Source: Mycobacterium sp. AZCC_0083 (lineage in GTDB: Bacteria > Actinomycetota > Actinomycetes > Mycobacteriales > Mycobacteriaceae). From it: DNA of 64,000 nucleotides. Made by a program: the position numbers and the translations under genes. The DNA lies in assembly GCF_014202335.1 (NCBI RefSeq), contig NZ_JACHGP010000007.1, forward strand, positions 310,001-374,000, read 5' to 3'. The notes beneath the pieces are model-generated. The model saw nothing but the letters and a program-made list of their open reading frames with translations, was not told the origin of the DNA and did not search any database. This document shows, piece after piece, positions 17,965-26,175 of this stretch; positions within the stretch are counted from its first letter, which is position 1, and each line of letters starts with the position of its first letter.

Positions 17965-17981
17965 GGTTGGCCAGCTTAGCC

Positions 17982-18028
17982 TGAATCCACCGACGGACAT
18001 GGGGTTGATCCAGGTATCGGAGTGAGGA
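17982..18028 (+). repeat. left terminal inverted repeat of the IS remnant
   Basis: 47 nt starting TGAATCCACCGACGGACATG. It pairs with 18755-18801 in inverted orientation, 42 of 47 positions identical by eye. The outer end is 18 nt from the nadD GTG. Confidence 0.8.
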
Positions 18029-18754
18029 AATTGCCCTCTGAACTGGGATGATTGGTGTTCGCTACGCATCAATTGGGTCCAGCGCTGGAAGGCACTTCCG
18101 GTGCAAGTTTCGCATGGGCTCGCCGCGGAAGGCGGTGTTCGACGAAGACAGTCTCGTGTCGTGTGCCGGTGATGAAGCTGGCCGAGCAGACCGGGCTGCA
18201 CAGGCTGCTCGGCGAGAAGGTCCACCCAAGAGCGCGCGGATCAAGTCGGGGGCGGCGAACCCGGCGCCCAAGCTGGCCACCGTCGTAGCGGGAATGATCG
18301 CCGGCGCGGACTTCATCGATGACATCGACGTGCCCGGTCGGGGGGAATGACGTTCCTGTTCGACGGCGTATGCGCCACCTCGACGGTCGGAACGTTGTTG
18401 CGGGAGTTCACCTTCGGTGTTCATCGACATCGACTCGCTGCTGCGCCCGGTGTACGGACACGCCAAGGCGGGCGCCTCCTACGGGCACACCAAGATCGCC
18501 GGCAAGCAGGTCTTGCGCAAGGGCCTGTCCCCGCTGGCCACCACGATCAGCACCCCAGGGGCCGCGCCGGTGATCGCCGGGATGCAGCTACGCGCGGGGA
18601 AGACCGGCTCGGGCAAGGGTGCCGGGCGGATGGTCGCCCAAGCGATCAGTACCGCCCGCGCCGCCGGAGCCAGCGGGCAGATTCTGGTCCGTGGCGATTC
18701 GGCCTACCGCCCGCGCAAGGTGGTGCGGTCATGCTTGGGCGCAGGGGCCCAGTC

Positions 18755-18801
18755 TCCTTATTCCGACACCCGGATCAACCCCATATCCGTCGGTGGATTC
18801 A
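18755..18801 (-). repeat. right terminal inverted repeat of the IS remnant
   Basis: Reverse complement starts TGAATCCACCGACGGATATG and matches 17982-18028 with five substitutions. The accessory genes begin beyond it. Confidence 0.8.
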
Positions 18802-18861
18802 AGACGAGTGACTAGGCTCACCGTCATCTTCTCGGTAACGAAGCGACGTGGATGGTCATCC

Positions 18862-18886
18862 ACCTCGACCGCGTCTGCGTCGAGGT
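18862..18886 (-). terminator. stem-loop directly after the CAP-domain gene
   Basis: An 8-bp perfect stem (ACCTCGAC/GTCGAGGT) with a 9-nt loop ends at the stop codon of the gene at 18886. A second palindrome (GTGGATGGTCATCCAC, 18848-18863) abuts it. No T-tract follows, as is usual for mycobacterial terminators. Confidence 0.45.
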
Positions 18887-19377
18887 CATCGGGGTTTCCC
18901 GTAGACGGCCACCACCACGCTGCGGGCGAGACTGTTCTCAGACCAGACGCCGATCATGGTGTTGGCGCAATTGGACATGATCGCCATGTAGTCCGGGCGG
19001 TAGTACCACTGGTTGATGACCTCGAGACCATTGATCGCCAGCGCCGGATTGATGGCCACGGTTTCGGTGACGACTCCCTTGAAGCCCGCAGCGTTGGCGC
19101 GGTCCTGCGTGGTCGACCCATCCGAGCCGATGTCGCCATCGAGGTCGGTGTTGTTCAAGACGTCATCGGTGTGCCACTGCGCGGCGAGCTGAAGTTGGTT
19201 GTTGGCGACGACGTTGTTCGTGCACCCGGCTTGGTGCTGAACGGTGTAAACGTTGGACACCACACCGTTGTTTAGGCGCTTGTTGTCAGCATGCGCCGTG
19301 GGGGGCATGACCACTGCGGCAGCGCCCGTCGCCAAGAGTGTTGCCATCACGGAGTAAAAGCGTCTGTACGAGCTCAA
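18886..19377 (-). CDS. secreted CAP/SCP-domain protein
   Basis: Protein of 163 aa. A Sec signal (MATLLATGAAAVVMPPTAHA, cut before DNKR near residue 30) is followed by a short CAP domain: NNGVVSNVYTVQHQAGC, then LQLAAQWHTDDVLN, DGDIGSDGSTTQDRANAAGF and the end SVVVAVYGKPR. CAP proteins are exported and often bind lipids or sterols. The start is TTG 19377 with GAGAGGA 7 nt upstream; ATG 19347 is the alternative. It is 15 nt downstream of a DUF732-like ORF and just inside the left edge of the accessory region. Confidence 0.75.
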   Translation of the reverse strand: MSSYRRFYSVMATLLATGAAAVVMPPTAHADNKRLNNGVVSNVYTVQHQAGCTNNVVANNQLQLAAQWHTDDVLNNTDLDGDIGSDGSTTQDRANAAGFKGVVTETVAINPALAINGLEVINQWYYRPDYMAIMSNCANTMIGVWSENSLARSVVVAVYGKPR

Positions 19378-19392
19378 GACGTGTCCTCTCGG

Positions 19393-19569
19393 TCACGAAG
19401 GTGGCGGCCGGTAGCCGGCCGCAGAGTTGCGGAGCAGCCAAATCTGTTCGGGGCAAAGCTCGTTGACCGCATGAGTGACTAGATAAGAGGCTTGGAACTC
19501 GTCGGACGTAGCGAAGTCGGCCTTGACATCGCCCACCACCGCGCTGATCTGGAACTTCATCCGTTTCAT
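19393..19569 (-). CDS. short DUF732-like ORF, probably truncated
   Basis: 58-aa ORF whose C-terminal half (FQASYLVTHAVNELCPEQIW) resembles the end of DUF732 proteins, small mycobacterial secreted proteins in which a late Cys-Pro follows a helix. A signal peptide is absent and the first Cys of the usual pair is missing. The start (ATG 19569 or 19560) has no good ribosome site. It may be a degraded gene or misjudged; proximity to the CAP gene suggests a former exported pair. Confidence 0.35.
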   Translation of the reverse strand: MKRMKFQISAVVGDVKADFATSDEFQASYLVTHAVNELCPEQIWLLRNSAAGYRPPPS

Positions 19570-19894
19570 CTCACAGTCGTCTGTTGGTCGGCGCCATCGT
19601 CTGGCAACCCCGGTGAGCACCCAGCGTCGTGCGTGGTCAGCACGCCGATGGTCGTCGCCGTTGCCCTCGCGCCCCGACTGATGAGGAGGTCCGTCCCCCT
19701 CACCCGCCCGACGTCAACCGTCGGCGTGGTTCTCCCGAACCGACACCGACGTCGTCGACAGGCCTTCGGCCTTCTCGTTTCTGGATCGACGAGCGCGCGC
19801 GCACCGACCGAGAAACCGCCGGAAGTACGAGCATCGATCATCCGACGAACGGGGACCGTGCTGCTCTCGGTCGACCGTATCGTTCGATCGGACG

Positions 19895-22294
19895 TCACGG
19901 TCGCTCGCTCTCTGCGAGTACGCCGGCCATGATGAGCTCGTCGATGTCGGCGTCACTCATGCCGAGCAGTTCCCGGCACACCGCGCGGGTGTCGGCACCC
20001 AACAGGGGCGCGGGCCGAGGCGCCGGCTCGGGAATCTCGTCGTACAACGCGGGCCCGGTCTCCACCTCGAGCGGTGTCTCGAACCCTGGCTGCACGAGTC
20101 GGCCGAACTGATGCCGGGCACGAAGATGCGGATCGGTCAGCAGCGCGCTGACGTGGACGGCGGCCCCGCACGCAACGCCAGCAGCTTGGAGCTGGTTCTG
20201 CGCGTCACGCGGTGCCAAACGTGACGTCCACTCCTCAACCGCCCCATCGAGGACTTGGCGATGTGCCACTCTTCCAGCTGCCGTGGCGTAGGCCGGATCG
20301 GCCGCGAGGTCGGCTCGCGACATCCCGTGTGCGAGATCCAACCATTGCTGGTCACCGTCGACGTCGATGACGCAATAGGCGTCCGCGCCCTTACACCGAT
20401 ACACCCCAGAAGGGGCATCGAATTCGCCGGCGTTGCCGCGAGCGACCATGGTTCCCGGCTCCAGGGATTCGCGGAGATAGCTGGTCGCCAACTGGCAAAA
20501 AATGGTCTCCATCTGGGCCAAGCTGATCTTGCAACCGATGCCGTTTCGTTGCCTGCCGACCAGCGCCGCCAGAATCGCGGCGGTTCCGACGCGCGCGGCT
20601 GCGTGGTCGGGATAGACGGTTATGTCGTCGCCGAAGGCGTCGGCGGAATCCGGGTGGCGCCACAGCTGGGTGAGACCAATCGTCGATCGGACGAGCGGCC
20701 CGTAGCCCATCTGTGTGCTCCACGACCCGGTGTTGCCGAGTGCACTGCTCTCGACGAGGATGACGCCAGGGTTGATCGCGCGCAGCGAGTCGTAGTCGAG
20801 TCGCAGTGCTTCCAGGGTGCCGGGTTTGAAATTGGTGAGCACGACGTCGGACTGAGCGACGAGCGCGCCGAACAGTTGTCGTCCGGTGTCAGAGCGAAGA
20901 TCAAGCCCGAGGCTACGCTTTCCGCGGTTGCCGACCGCGCAGACGTACCCGCACGCCTCGGGACCGTCGAATTGGCGCGCACCGTCGGGGAAGGCTGCGT
21001 TCTCGACCTTGATGACGTCTGCTCCCTGGTCGGCCAACGCCCGCCCCGTTTCTGCACCCACCACGATGACCCCCAGGTCGAGCACTCGCAGACCCTGCAG
21101 CGGTCGACTCACGTGTTCATCGGCTGGCGTTTCGGCACGACACACCGCTGTCTCGGACAGAACCTCGGTGGTGTGCTCTCCGAGTTCCGGTGCGCGGCAG
21201 CGGAAACCGGCTCTTTGCCGGTCGTATTCGACGTATCCGTTGGGTACGATGCCGACGAGTCCTGGTGCCACTTCCATCTGAGCGAAGGAATTTCGCTCCT
21301 CGACGTGACTGCTGGCGAGGACTTCATCCGGCGTGTTCAGCGATGCCACGGCGATGCCCAGGCTCGCTGCCGTCTGGACGATGTCTTGACGTGTCTTGTC
21401 TGAGAACAGTTCGGCGATGGCGGGGCGAATCCGCTCCCACTGCATGAACCGCGTCACGAGCTGCTCGTATGCGGGATCTGCCAGTTCGGCCGGCTTGCCC
21501 ATCCATCCGAACATCGATCGCCACTGCTTGGCCGATGCGATGAACATCCGGACGTGCCCATCGGCACAGGGCACGATCGGGTACAGCATGCGCCGATCGG
21601 GGCGCCCTGGCGGGAGCCGTGAGAGTGGTTGTCCCATGGTGGCCGTGCCGCCCATGCCGTATCCGGGATCGAATCCTTGGACGACGAGATCGAACAACGA
21701 GCAGTCGACGTATTCACCTCGCCCAGTGCGCCGGGCGCGATACATCGCCAGCAGCGCAACGAAGGCGGCGTGCACTGCGGCAGTTTGACTGGCGAGTTCA
21801 CCGGGTGGTCTTAGCGGCTCGCGCTGTGGGGCCCCGGACCGGGTCATTGCCGACGACATCGCCGTGAGCACCAGATCCGTTGCCTTCCAGTCACGGTATG
21901 GACCAACCTGACCGAAACCGGTGATGGAGGCGACGACCAATCCAGGGTTGCGGTGTCGCATGACCTGCGGGCCGACACCGAGCTCGGCCAACCGTCCCGG
22001 TGCCCACGACTCCACGACGAGATCGGCTTCGTCGGTGAGACCCAACAGGTATTGACGGTCCTCGTCTGTCCTCAGGTCCAGCACGATGCCGCGCTTGTTG
22101 AAGTGTGTCGTGGCGAAACGCAAACCGTGGCCCTCGAACTGGGGGTGCTGGCGGCGTGACGCCGCTCCCTCGGGCGGCTCGACGAGGACGACGTCGGCAC
22201 CGGCTTCGGCCAAGAACCGTCCGGTCGTGCCGGCGACGCCGTCGGTGAGGTCTATGACGCGGATACCGGAAAGCGGTAGCGCCGTGTCGGCCAT
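19895..22294 (-). CDS. tandem-fused CaiB/BaiF (family III) CoA-transferase
   Basis: Protein of 799 aa made of two family III CoA-transferase halves (about 5-390 and 398-799), twice the usual 400 aa. Half 1 begins LSGIRVIDLTDGVAGTTGRF, half 2 begins LQGLRVLDLGVIVVGAETGR. The catalytic Asp position appears as Asp563 in half 2 (VYPDHAAARVG) but as Glu166 in half 1 (PPGELASQTA), so only half 2 may be fully active. These enzymes move CoA between carboxylic acids. It is the last gene of the mce operon, 33 nt after a mam gene. Probably activates the imported acid or a derivative. Confidence 0.85.
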   Translation of the reverse strand: MADTALPLSGIRVIDLTDGVAGTTGRFLAEAGADVVLVEPPEGAASRRQHPQFEGHGLRFATTHFNKRGIVLDLRTDEDRQYLLGLTDEADLVVESWAPGRLAELGVGPQVMRHRNPGLVVASITGFGQVGPYRDWKATDLVLTAMSSAMTRSGAPQREPLRPPGELASQTAAVHAAFVALLAMYRARRTGRGEYVDCSLFDLVVQGFDPGYGMGGTATMGQPLSRLPPGRPDRRMLYPIVPCADGHVRMFIASAKQWRSMFGWMGKPAELADPAYEQLVTRFMQWERIRPAIAELFSDKTRQDIVQTAASLGIAVASLNTPDEVLASSHVEERNSFAQMEVAPGLVGIVPNGYVEYDRQRAGFRCRAPELGEHTTEVLSETAVCRAETPADEHVSRPLQGLRVLDLGVIVVGAETGRALADQGADVIKVENAAFPDGARQFDGPEACGYVCAVGNRGKRSLGLDLRSDTGRQLFGALVAQSDVVLTNFKPGTLEALRLDYDSLRAINPGVILVESSALGNTGSWSTQMGYGPLVRSTIGLTQLWRHPDSADAFGDDITVYPDHAAARVGTAAILAALVGRQRNGIGCKISLAQMETIFCQLATSYLRESLEPGTMVARGNAGEFDAPSGVYRCKGADAYCVIDVDGDQQWLDLAHGMSRADLAADPAYATAAGRVAHRQVLDGAVEEWTSRLAPRDAQNQLQAAGVACGAAVHVSALLTDPHLRARHQFGRLVQPGFETPLEVETGPALYDEIPEPAPRPAPLLGADTRAVCRELLGMSDADIDELIMAGVLAESERP

Positions 22295-22327
22295 CGTTGC
22301 CTACCTTCCGAAGTGGAAATCGACCAT

Positions 22328-22951
22328 CTAGACCGGGTCGAATGCCGACACGAGCCAACGCCCGCTGATCTTTTCGAGGGTCACCTTGACTACGGAAGAG
22401 GATGCGGTGGGGGCATCGGAGCCGACAACTATCGACTGGTCGATGAACAGCAGGACCACCGCATGGGTGGGGCTTGATGCCACCGAAGATGCGGCGGGCA
22501 CCGTCGCGACGGCGGAGATCGACTTCTGCTTTGCCCCTGGTACGACCACGTCATTGACCAGAGCCGCATAGGCGTCTCGGAAGGGCCCGGTAAGGTCGTC
22601 GCGCGCGCCCCGCAGAGCAGCGTCCGCGGTGTCGGGTCGATAGGACAGCATCTTCACCGCCGCGTCAGTAGCAGCGCGTACCGACTCGACAGACGCGCGG
22701 CCGCTGTCGTCTAAGGCGCCCTGCTGCCACTTGAGGTATCCAGCGGCGACGGCGAGTCCCATCGCGATCACCGGAATCAATCCGAACACGATGACGCGTG
22801 AAGTCCGCCGTCGCCGTACTTGATCGCTGACATCAGACGAGCTGGGTGCCTGGGGCAGTGCGGGATCCACCTCACCGGGGTTGGTGTCGAACGCAGCCGA
22901 GGCTGGTTCAGTGGTCGACCGATTGGCGCGATGCCGCAGCCGCGCGATCAC
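22328..22951 (-). CDS. Mce-associated membrane protein (Mam)
   Basis: Protein of 207 aa. A Pro/Ser-rich cytoplasmic N-terminus with an RRRR cluster is followed by one transmembrane helix (about residues 52-72, VIVFGLIPVIAMGLAVAAGY). The periplasmic domain ends KISGRWLVSAFDPV, the typical Mam end. Mam proteins are thought to stabilise Mce complexes. Start 22951 overlaps the stop of the upstream mam gene by 4 nt, as in other mce operons where two mam genes follow mceF. Confidence 0.82.
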   Translation of the reverse strand: MIARLRHRANRSTTEPASAAFDTNPGEVDPALPQAPSSSDVSDQVRRRRTSRVIVFGLIPVIAMGLAVAAGYLKWQQGALDDSGRASVESVRAATDAAVKMLSYRPDTADAALRGARDDLTGPFRDAYAALVNDVVVPGAKQKSISAVATVPAASSVASSPTHAVVLLFIDQSIVVGSDAPTASSSVVKVTLEKISGRWLVSAFDPV

Positions 22952-23604
22952 GGCACGAATCCAAGGTTGGCTGCCTTCATGCTTCCTCCGACGTTCTGTA
23001 CGGTGATGCGCATTCGCCAGTGTCGCGGCTCCTGTTCGGGCGCGCCGGCATTCGACGTCTTGACCGAGACCGCGACGAGGATCTGCGCCGAGTCACCGTT
23101 CACCGATTCGACGCCCGCTTCGGTGACAGCGCCTTCGGATGTGGCCTTTGCCTGCGTGATTACTTGGGCGAACGCGGAGTGACGTTTCTGGAAATCCTCG
23201 TTGAATGAGCCCGTCGACGATGCGAGGACGCGTTGGATGTCGGTGTCCACCGTGGTGTATTCGATGGTGGTCAGATCGATTGCGGCTTGTCGGCCGGCTT
23301 GAAGGAACATCTGGTGCTGCTGTTCGACTTGATACTCGTGGTGAACCTTGACGCCCAACCAGGAGGCGAGCCCTGCGAGCACGATCAGAATGCCGATGCC
23401 CGTCGCCAACCCGAGTCCGACCTCCGATCGCATCATTCGGTGACTCCACCGCCGAGATCCAGCAAGACGCTCATCGATGTCGGTTTCGGCCCCGTCGGGG
23501 CCGATCGGCTGGGCATCGGCGTCGTGATGGGCATCGACATCGAGTTCGTCGGTGCCGGGCTCGGCGGTCAACGTGCCGGTGGCGGCATCAGCATCGACTG
23601 CCAT
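22948..23604 (-). CDS. Mce-associated membrane protein (Mam)
   Basis: Protein of 218 aa with an acidic Asp/His-rich N-terminus, one membrane helix (about 64-85, LGLATGIGILIVLAGLASWL) and a periplasmic NTF2-like domain ending in WRMRITVQNVGGSMKAANLG. It is paralogous in layout to the next gene. The start lies 37 nt inside the end of mceF in another frame. Predicted inner-membrane accessory factor of the Mce transporter encoded upstream. Confidence 0.82.
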   Translation of the reverse strand: MAVDADAATGTLTAEPGTDELDVDAHHDADAQPIGPDGAETDIDERLAGSRRWSHRMMRSEVGLGLATGIGILIVLAGLASWLGVKVHHEYQVEQQHQMFLQAGRQAAIDLTTIEYTTVDTDIQRVLASSTGSFNEDFQKRHSAFAQVITQAKATSEGAVTEAGVESVNGDSAQILVAVSVKTSNAGAPEQEPRHWRMRITVQNVGGSMKAANLGFVP

Positions 23605-25040
23605 GTCTGCTCCTTTGGTGCAGTTTGCGCAAGGTCTGACTGCGTGTAAACGTGACCGTCAGGCCCCATGTAAGTGCCTGTCGCAGGGTCATATTCGGCT
23701 GTGGTCAGCGCCGGCACGGCAGGCGGCAGTCCCGCGGCTGGAGTGTCTGGATGCGTCGGCGTCATACTTGCAGGTAGCTGGGGGACGCCTTGACCCGACA
23801 ACGTGGCGTTTGGATCGCCCTTCCAGCTTGTCCCGTCGTTGAGGGGGACGTATTCCTCGTCGCTCTCGCACATGGCGGCGGTCGGCGCCCTCTTGCCGGG
23901 CTTGGTTTCGCACGGGATGTTCCGGGCGCCGCGCACGTTGAACTGCGAGTCCTGCGGTACGCGGCAGTAGAGGTCGCCTGCTGGGCGGTCTGGATAGTCT
24001 TCGAAGGATGCGTCGCGCTGCTGCTGCGCGGGCAGGAACCCGGTGTTGCACGGCGGAGGGAGATTCAGATTGAGGTTGAAGCTCAGAAAGCCACCCTTGT
24101 AGGCCAGTTTCGTGAACCGGTTCGGTAGGCTGATTCCTTGGGTGTTGGCGATCGCCTGGGGCAGGAGTACGAGGATCTGCTCGAGGTCCGCCCGGTAACT
24201 AACCAGTACCGGCGCCACACTGGCCAGGTTGGCAGCCAAGATGGGTATCGTCGGCTGGATGCGGTCAAGCAGTTGTCGCGCCTGGTCTGCTGCGGAGGCT
24301 CCGCCGACCAAGAGTCCTCGGACGTCCTTGTCATGTTGCGACAACTGACCGGTCAGATCCGCGAGGTGGTTCGCCCATGCGTGAATCGCTGCGGAGGTGT
24401 CGGATTGCGTAGCGAGCAGTGGTGCCGAATTGTCCACGACGTTAAGCAGATCGGGCAGATTGTGATCGGCGTCGATCGCTAGCGACGTCGATCCCTTGAT
24501 GAGTCGGTGAATGTCTGGGCCGAGTCCGCCGACGGCGGCGTATGATTCGTTGATCGCGGTCTGCAGATTGTTCAGCGGTATTGCTTGTAAGCCCTTGTCG
24601 GTCGCGTCGAGCAGTGTGCCGATGTCGGGCGGCAGTGTCGTGTTGGCGACGGAGATCACGTCACCGTTCTTGAGCGCCGGCCCGTTGCCATCGCGTGGAA
24701 CCAGGGCGACGTACTGTTCGCCCACGGCCGATGTGCTGTGCACCTCGGCGGTCAGATCCGACGGCACTTTGACGTCGGACCGCAGCGACAAGATCGCGTT
24801 CACCCCTGAAGGGGTCAGCTGCACGGCTTTGACTTGGCCCACTTCGGTACCGCGATAGGTGACGTTGGCTCGTTCGTAGAGCCCGCCGGCCTCCTTGAGT
24901 TGCACTGTCACCGAGTACTGGCCAACTCCGAAGAGCATGGTCGGTAGGCGCAGGTAGGCGAAGATCATGATGGCGAACGCCGTAGTGGCGATGACGGAGA
25001 GGATGCCGAGCTGGGTCCACAGGCGCCGTGTCATTCGCAT
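23568..25040 (-). CDS. mceF: MceF family protein
   Basis: Protein of 490 aa. An N-terminal membrane anchor (about 10-30) precedes the MlaD domain (about 38-115: QYSVTVQLKEAGGLYERANV, TYRGTEVGQVKAV). A helical needle region follows, then a Cys- and Pro-rich tail (PPPCNTGFLPAQQQRD). The sixth Mce subunit in gene order, with the F-type start. Mce subunits form a hexameric tunnel across the periplasm for lipids. One nt separates it from mceE. The family letter follows the position in the A-F series. Confidence 0.9.
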   Translation of the reverse strand: MRMTRRLWTQLGILSVIATTAFAIMIFAYLRLPTMLFGVGQYSVTVQLKEAGGLYERANVTYRGTEVGQVKAVQLTPSGVNAILSLRSDVKVPSDLTAEVHSTSAVGEQYVALVPRDGNGPALKNGDVISVANTTLPPDIGTLLDATDKGLQAIPLNNLQTAINESYAAVGGLGPDIHRLIKGSTSLAIDADHNLPDLLNVVDNSAPLLATQSDTSAAIHAWANHLADLTGQLSQHDKDVRGLLVGGASAADQARQLLDRIQPTIPILAANLASVAPVLVSYRADLEQILVLLPQAIANTQGISLPNRFTKLAYKGGFLSFNLNLNLPPPCNTGFLPAQQQRDASFEDYPDRPAGDLYCRVPQDSQFNVRGARNIPCETKPGKRAPTAAMCESDEEYVPLNDGTSWKGDPNATLSGQGVPQLPASMTPTHPDTPAAGLPPAVPALTTAEYDPATGTYMGPDGHVYTQSDLAQTAPKEQTWQSMLMPPPAR

Positions 25041-25041
25041 G

Positions 25042-26175
25042 CTAAGGCCCTTGATCGAGGTGGTAGGGGACGATGAGTGGATTACCCGCTGTGTAGGGGC
25101 TTGGAAGCTGGCCGATCGTTCTCCCCCACTGCATTTCGAGCTCAGTGAGATTGCCCTCCCAGCGCGTTCCCGTGAAGAGCGTCGAGTCCAGCCGACTCAG
25201 TGTCAAGTCAACGACCGCCGTGAGGTTGGCGTAGTCACCCCGAAACCATTTGGACAGCGAGGAGATCGGGAACGGGTAGGTCGTCAGAGCACCGGCGCCC
25301 CGAGTCAGTGCTGGTCCTGCGTCAGCAAGTGACTTGAGTACGGGGCCCAATTCCTCGAGTTCCTTGACCAGGTTGTCCTTGGTCTGGTTGGCCGTATCAG
25401 CTGCGAGTGCACTGAATTTGCCGAACTGCTCCAGCGCGTCGACGAGGGTGTCGCGCTCGTTCTTCATCACCGCCAACGCGTCGGGTATCGCCTTGAGCGC
25501 CTTGTCGACGACGGGCTTCTGCGCCGCGACCTGACCGACTAGATCGTTGAAGCTCTCGCTGGCTGCGATGATGTCGTCGGTCTGCTTGTTGAGTTTCGTC
25601 ACGAATATGTCGATTTGCGAGATGAGGTCCCGTAAGTCCTTCTCGCGGCCGGCGAACGCATTGGACAGCTCTTGGGTTATTTCCTGGATCTGCCCGATCC
25701 CGCCACCGTTGAGCAGCAGCGACAGTGCGCTCAAGGTCTGCTCGGTGGTTGGGTAGGCGTCGCCTGACGCGAGCGGAATGACGGAGCCGTCGTGGAGCCG
25801 GCCGTGCGCTGGTACGCCCTTGGGAGCCGCGAGCTCGATGTGCTTGGAGCCCAGCAGACTGGTTTGGCCGAGTTTGGCTACGGCGTTCTCGGGCAAGTTC
25901 ACGTCGCCGTCGATACTCATCGTCACCAGCGCATGCCACCCTTGGCGTTCGATGGAGGTCACTGTTCCGACGGTGACGTCACCGACGCGCACTCGCGAGT
26001 TTCGTTGGATGTTGTCGACGTCGGGCATGTGAGCCTGGACCGTGTAGGAGCCAGGTCCCTGCCCCGCCGTGCCGGGCAATGGCAGCGAGTTCGCCCCTTG
26101 CCATTTACCGCAGCCGGCGAGTATGAGGCTCAGCATCAGAGTCACGGTGATGAGCGTTGCGTTGCGTTGCCTCAT
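25042..26175 (-). CDS. mceE: MceE family lipoprotein
   Basis: Protein of 377 aa with a lipoprotein signal: lipobox LAGC with the lipidated Cys22, followed by GKWQG. The E subunit (LprK-like) is the only lipoprotein of a standard mce operon, which confirms its place. The MlaD domain follows (YTVQAHMPDVDNIQRNSRVR, then GDVTVGTVTSIERQGWH), then a coiled needle region and the C-terminus. Anchored in the inner membrane as part of the Mce tunnel. Overlaps mceD by 4 nt. Confidence 0.92.
   Translation of the reverse strand: MRQRNATLITVTLMLSLILAGCGKWQGANSLPLPGTAGQGPGSYTVQAHMPDVDNIQRNSRVRVGDVTVGTVTSIERQGWHALVTMSIDGDVNLPENAVAKLGQTSLLGSKHIELAAPKGVPAHGRLHDGSVIPLASGDAYPTTEQTLSALSLLLNGGGIGQIQEITQELSNAFAGREKDLRDLISQIDIFVTKLNKQTDDIIAASESFNDLVGQVAAQKPVVDKALKAIPDALAVMKNERDTLVDALEQFGKFSALAADTANQTKDNLVKELEELGPVLKSLADAGPALTRGAGALTTYPFPISSLSKWFRGDYANLTAVVDLTLSRLDSTLFTGTRWEGNLTELEMQWGRTIGQLPSPYTAGNPLIVPYHLDQGP

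Larger units (their letters stand above)
17982..18801. mobile_element. IS1380-family insertion sequence remnant
   Basis: An 820-bp element bounded by long inverted repeats. Inside, plus-strand fragments in at least two frames recall IS1380-family transposases: VPVMKLAEQTGLHRLLGEKV (from about 18162), MTFLFDGVCATSTVGTLLRE (from 18347) and FIDIDSLLRPVYGHAKAGAS (from about 18420), followed by SYGHTKIAGKQVLRKGLSPL and a terminal ILVRGDSAYRPRKVVRSC. Full-length IS1380 transposases are about 450-500 aa; here roughly half is missing and the frame is broken, so it is inactive. I see no clear target-site duplication at the outer ends. Confidence 0.8.

Noticed and set aside
17982..18801. Active insertion sequence
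   Set aside because: The transposase frame is broken and roughly half its length is missing although both ends remain.
20255..21403. 382-codon plus-strand ORF opposite the CoA-transferase gene
   Set aside because: Antisense shadow of a strongly coding gene in high-GC DNA; low-complexity, Arg/Gly-rich product without family pattern or ribosome site.
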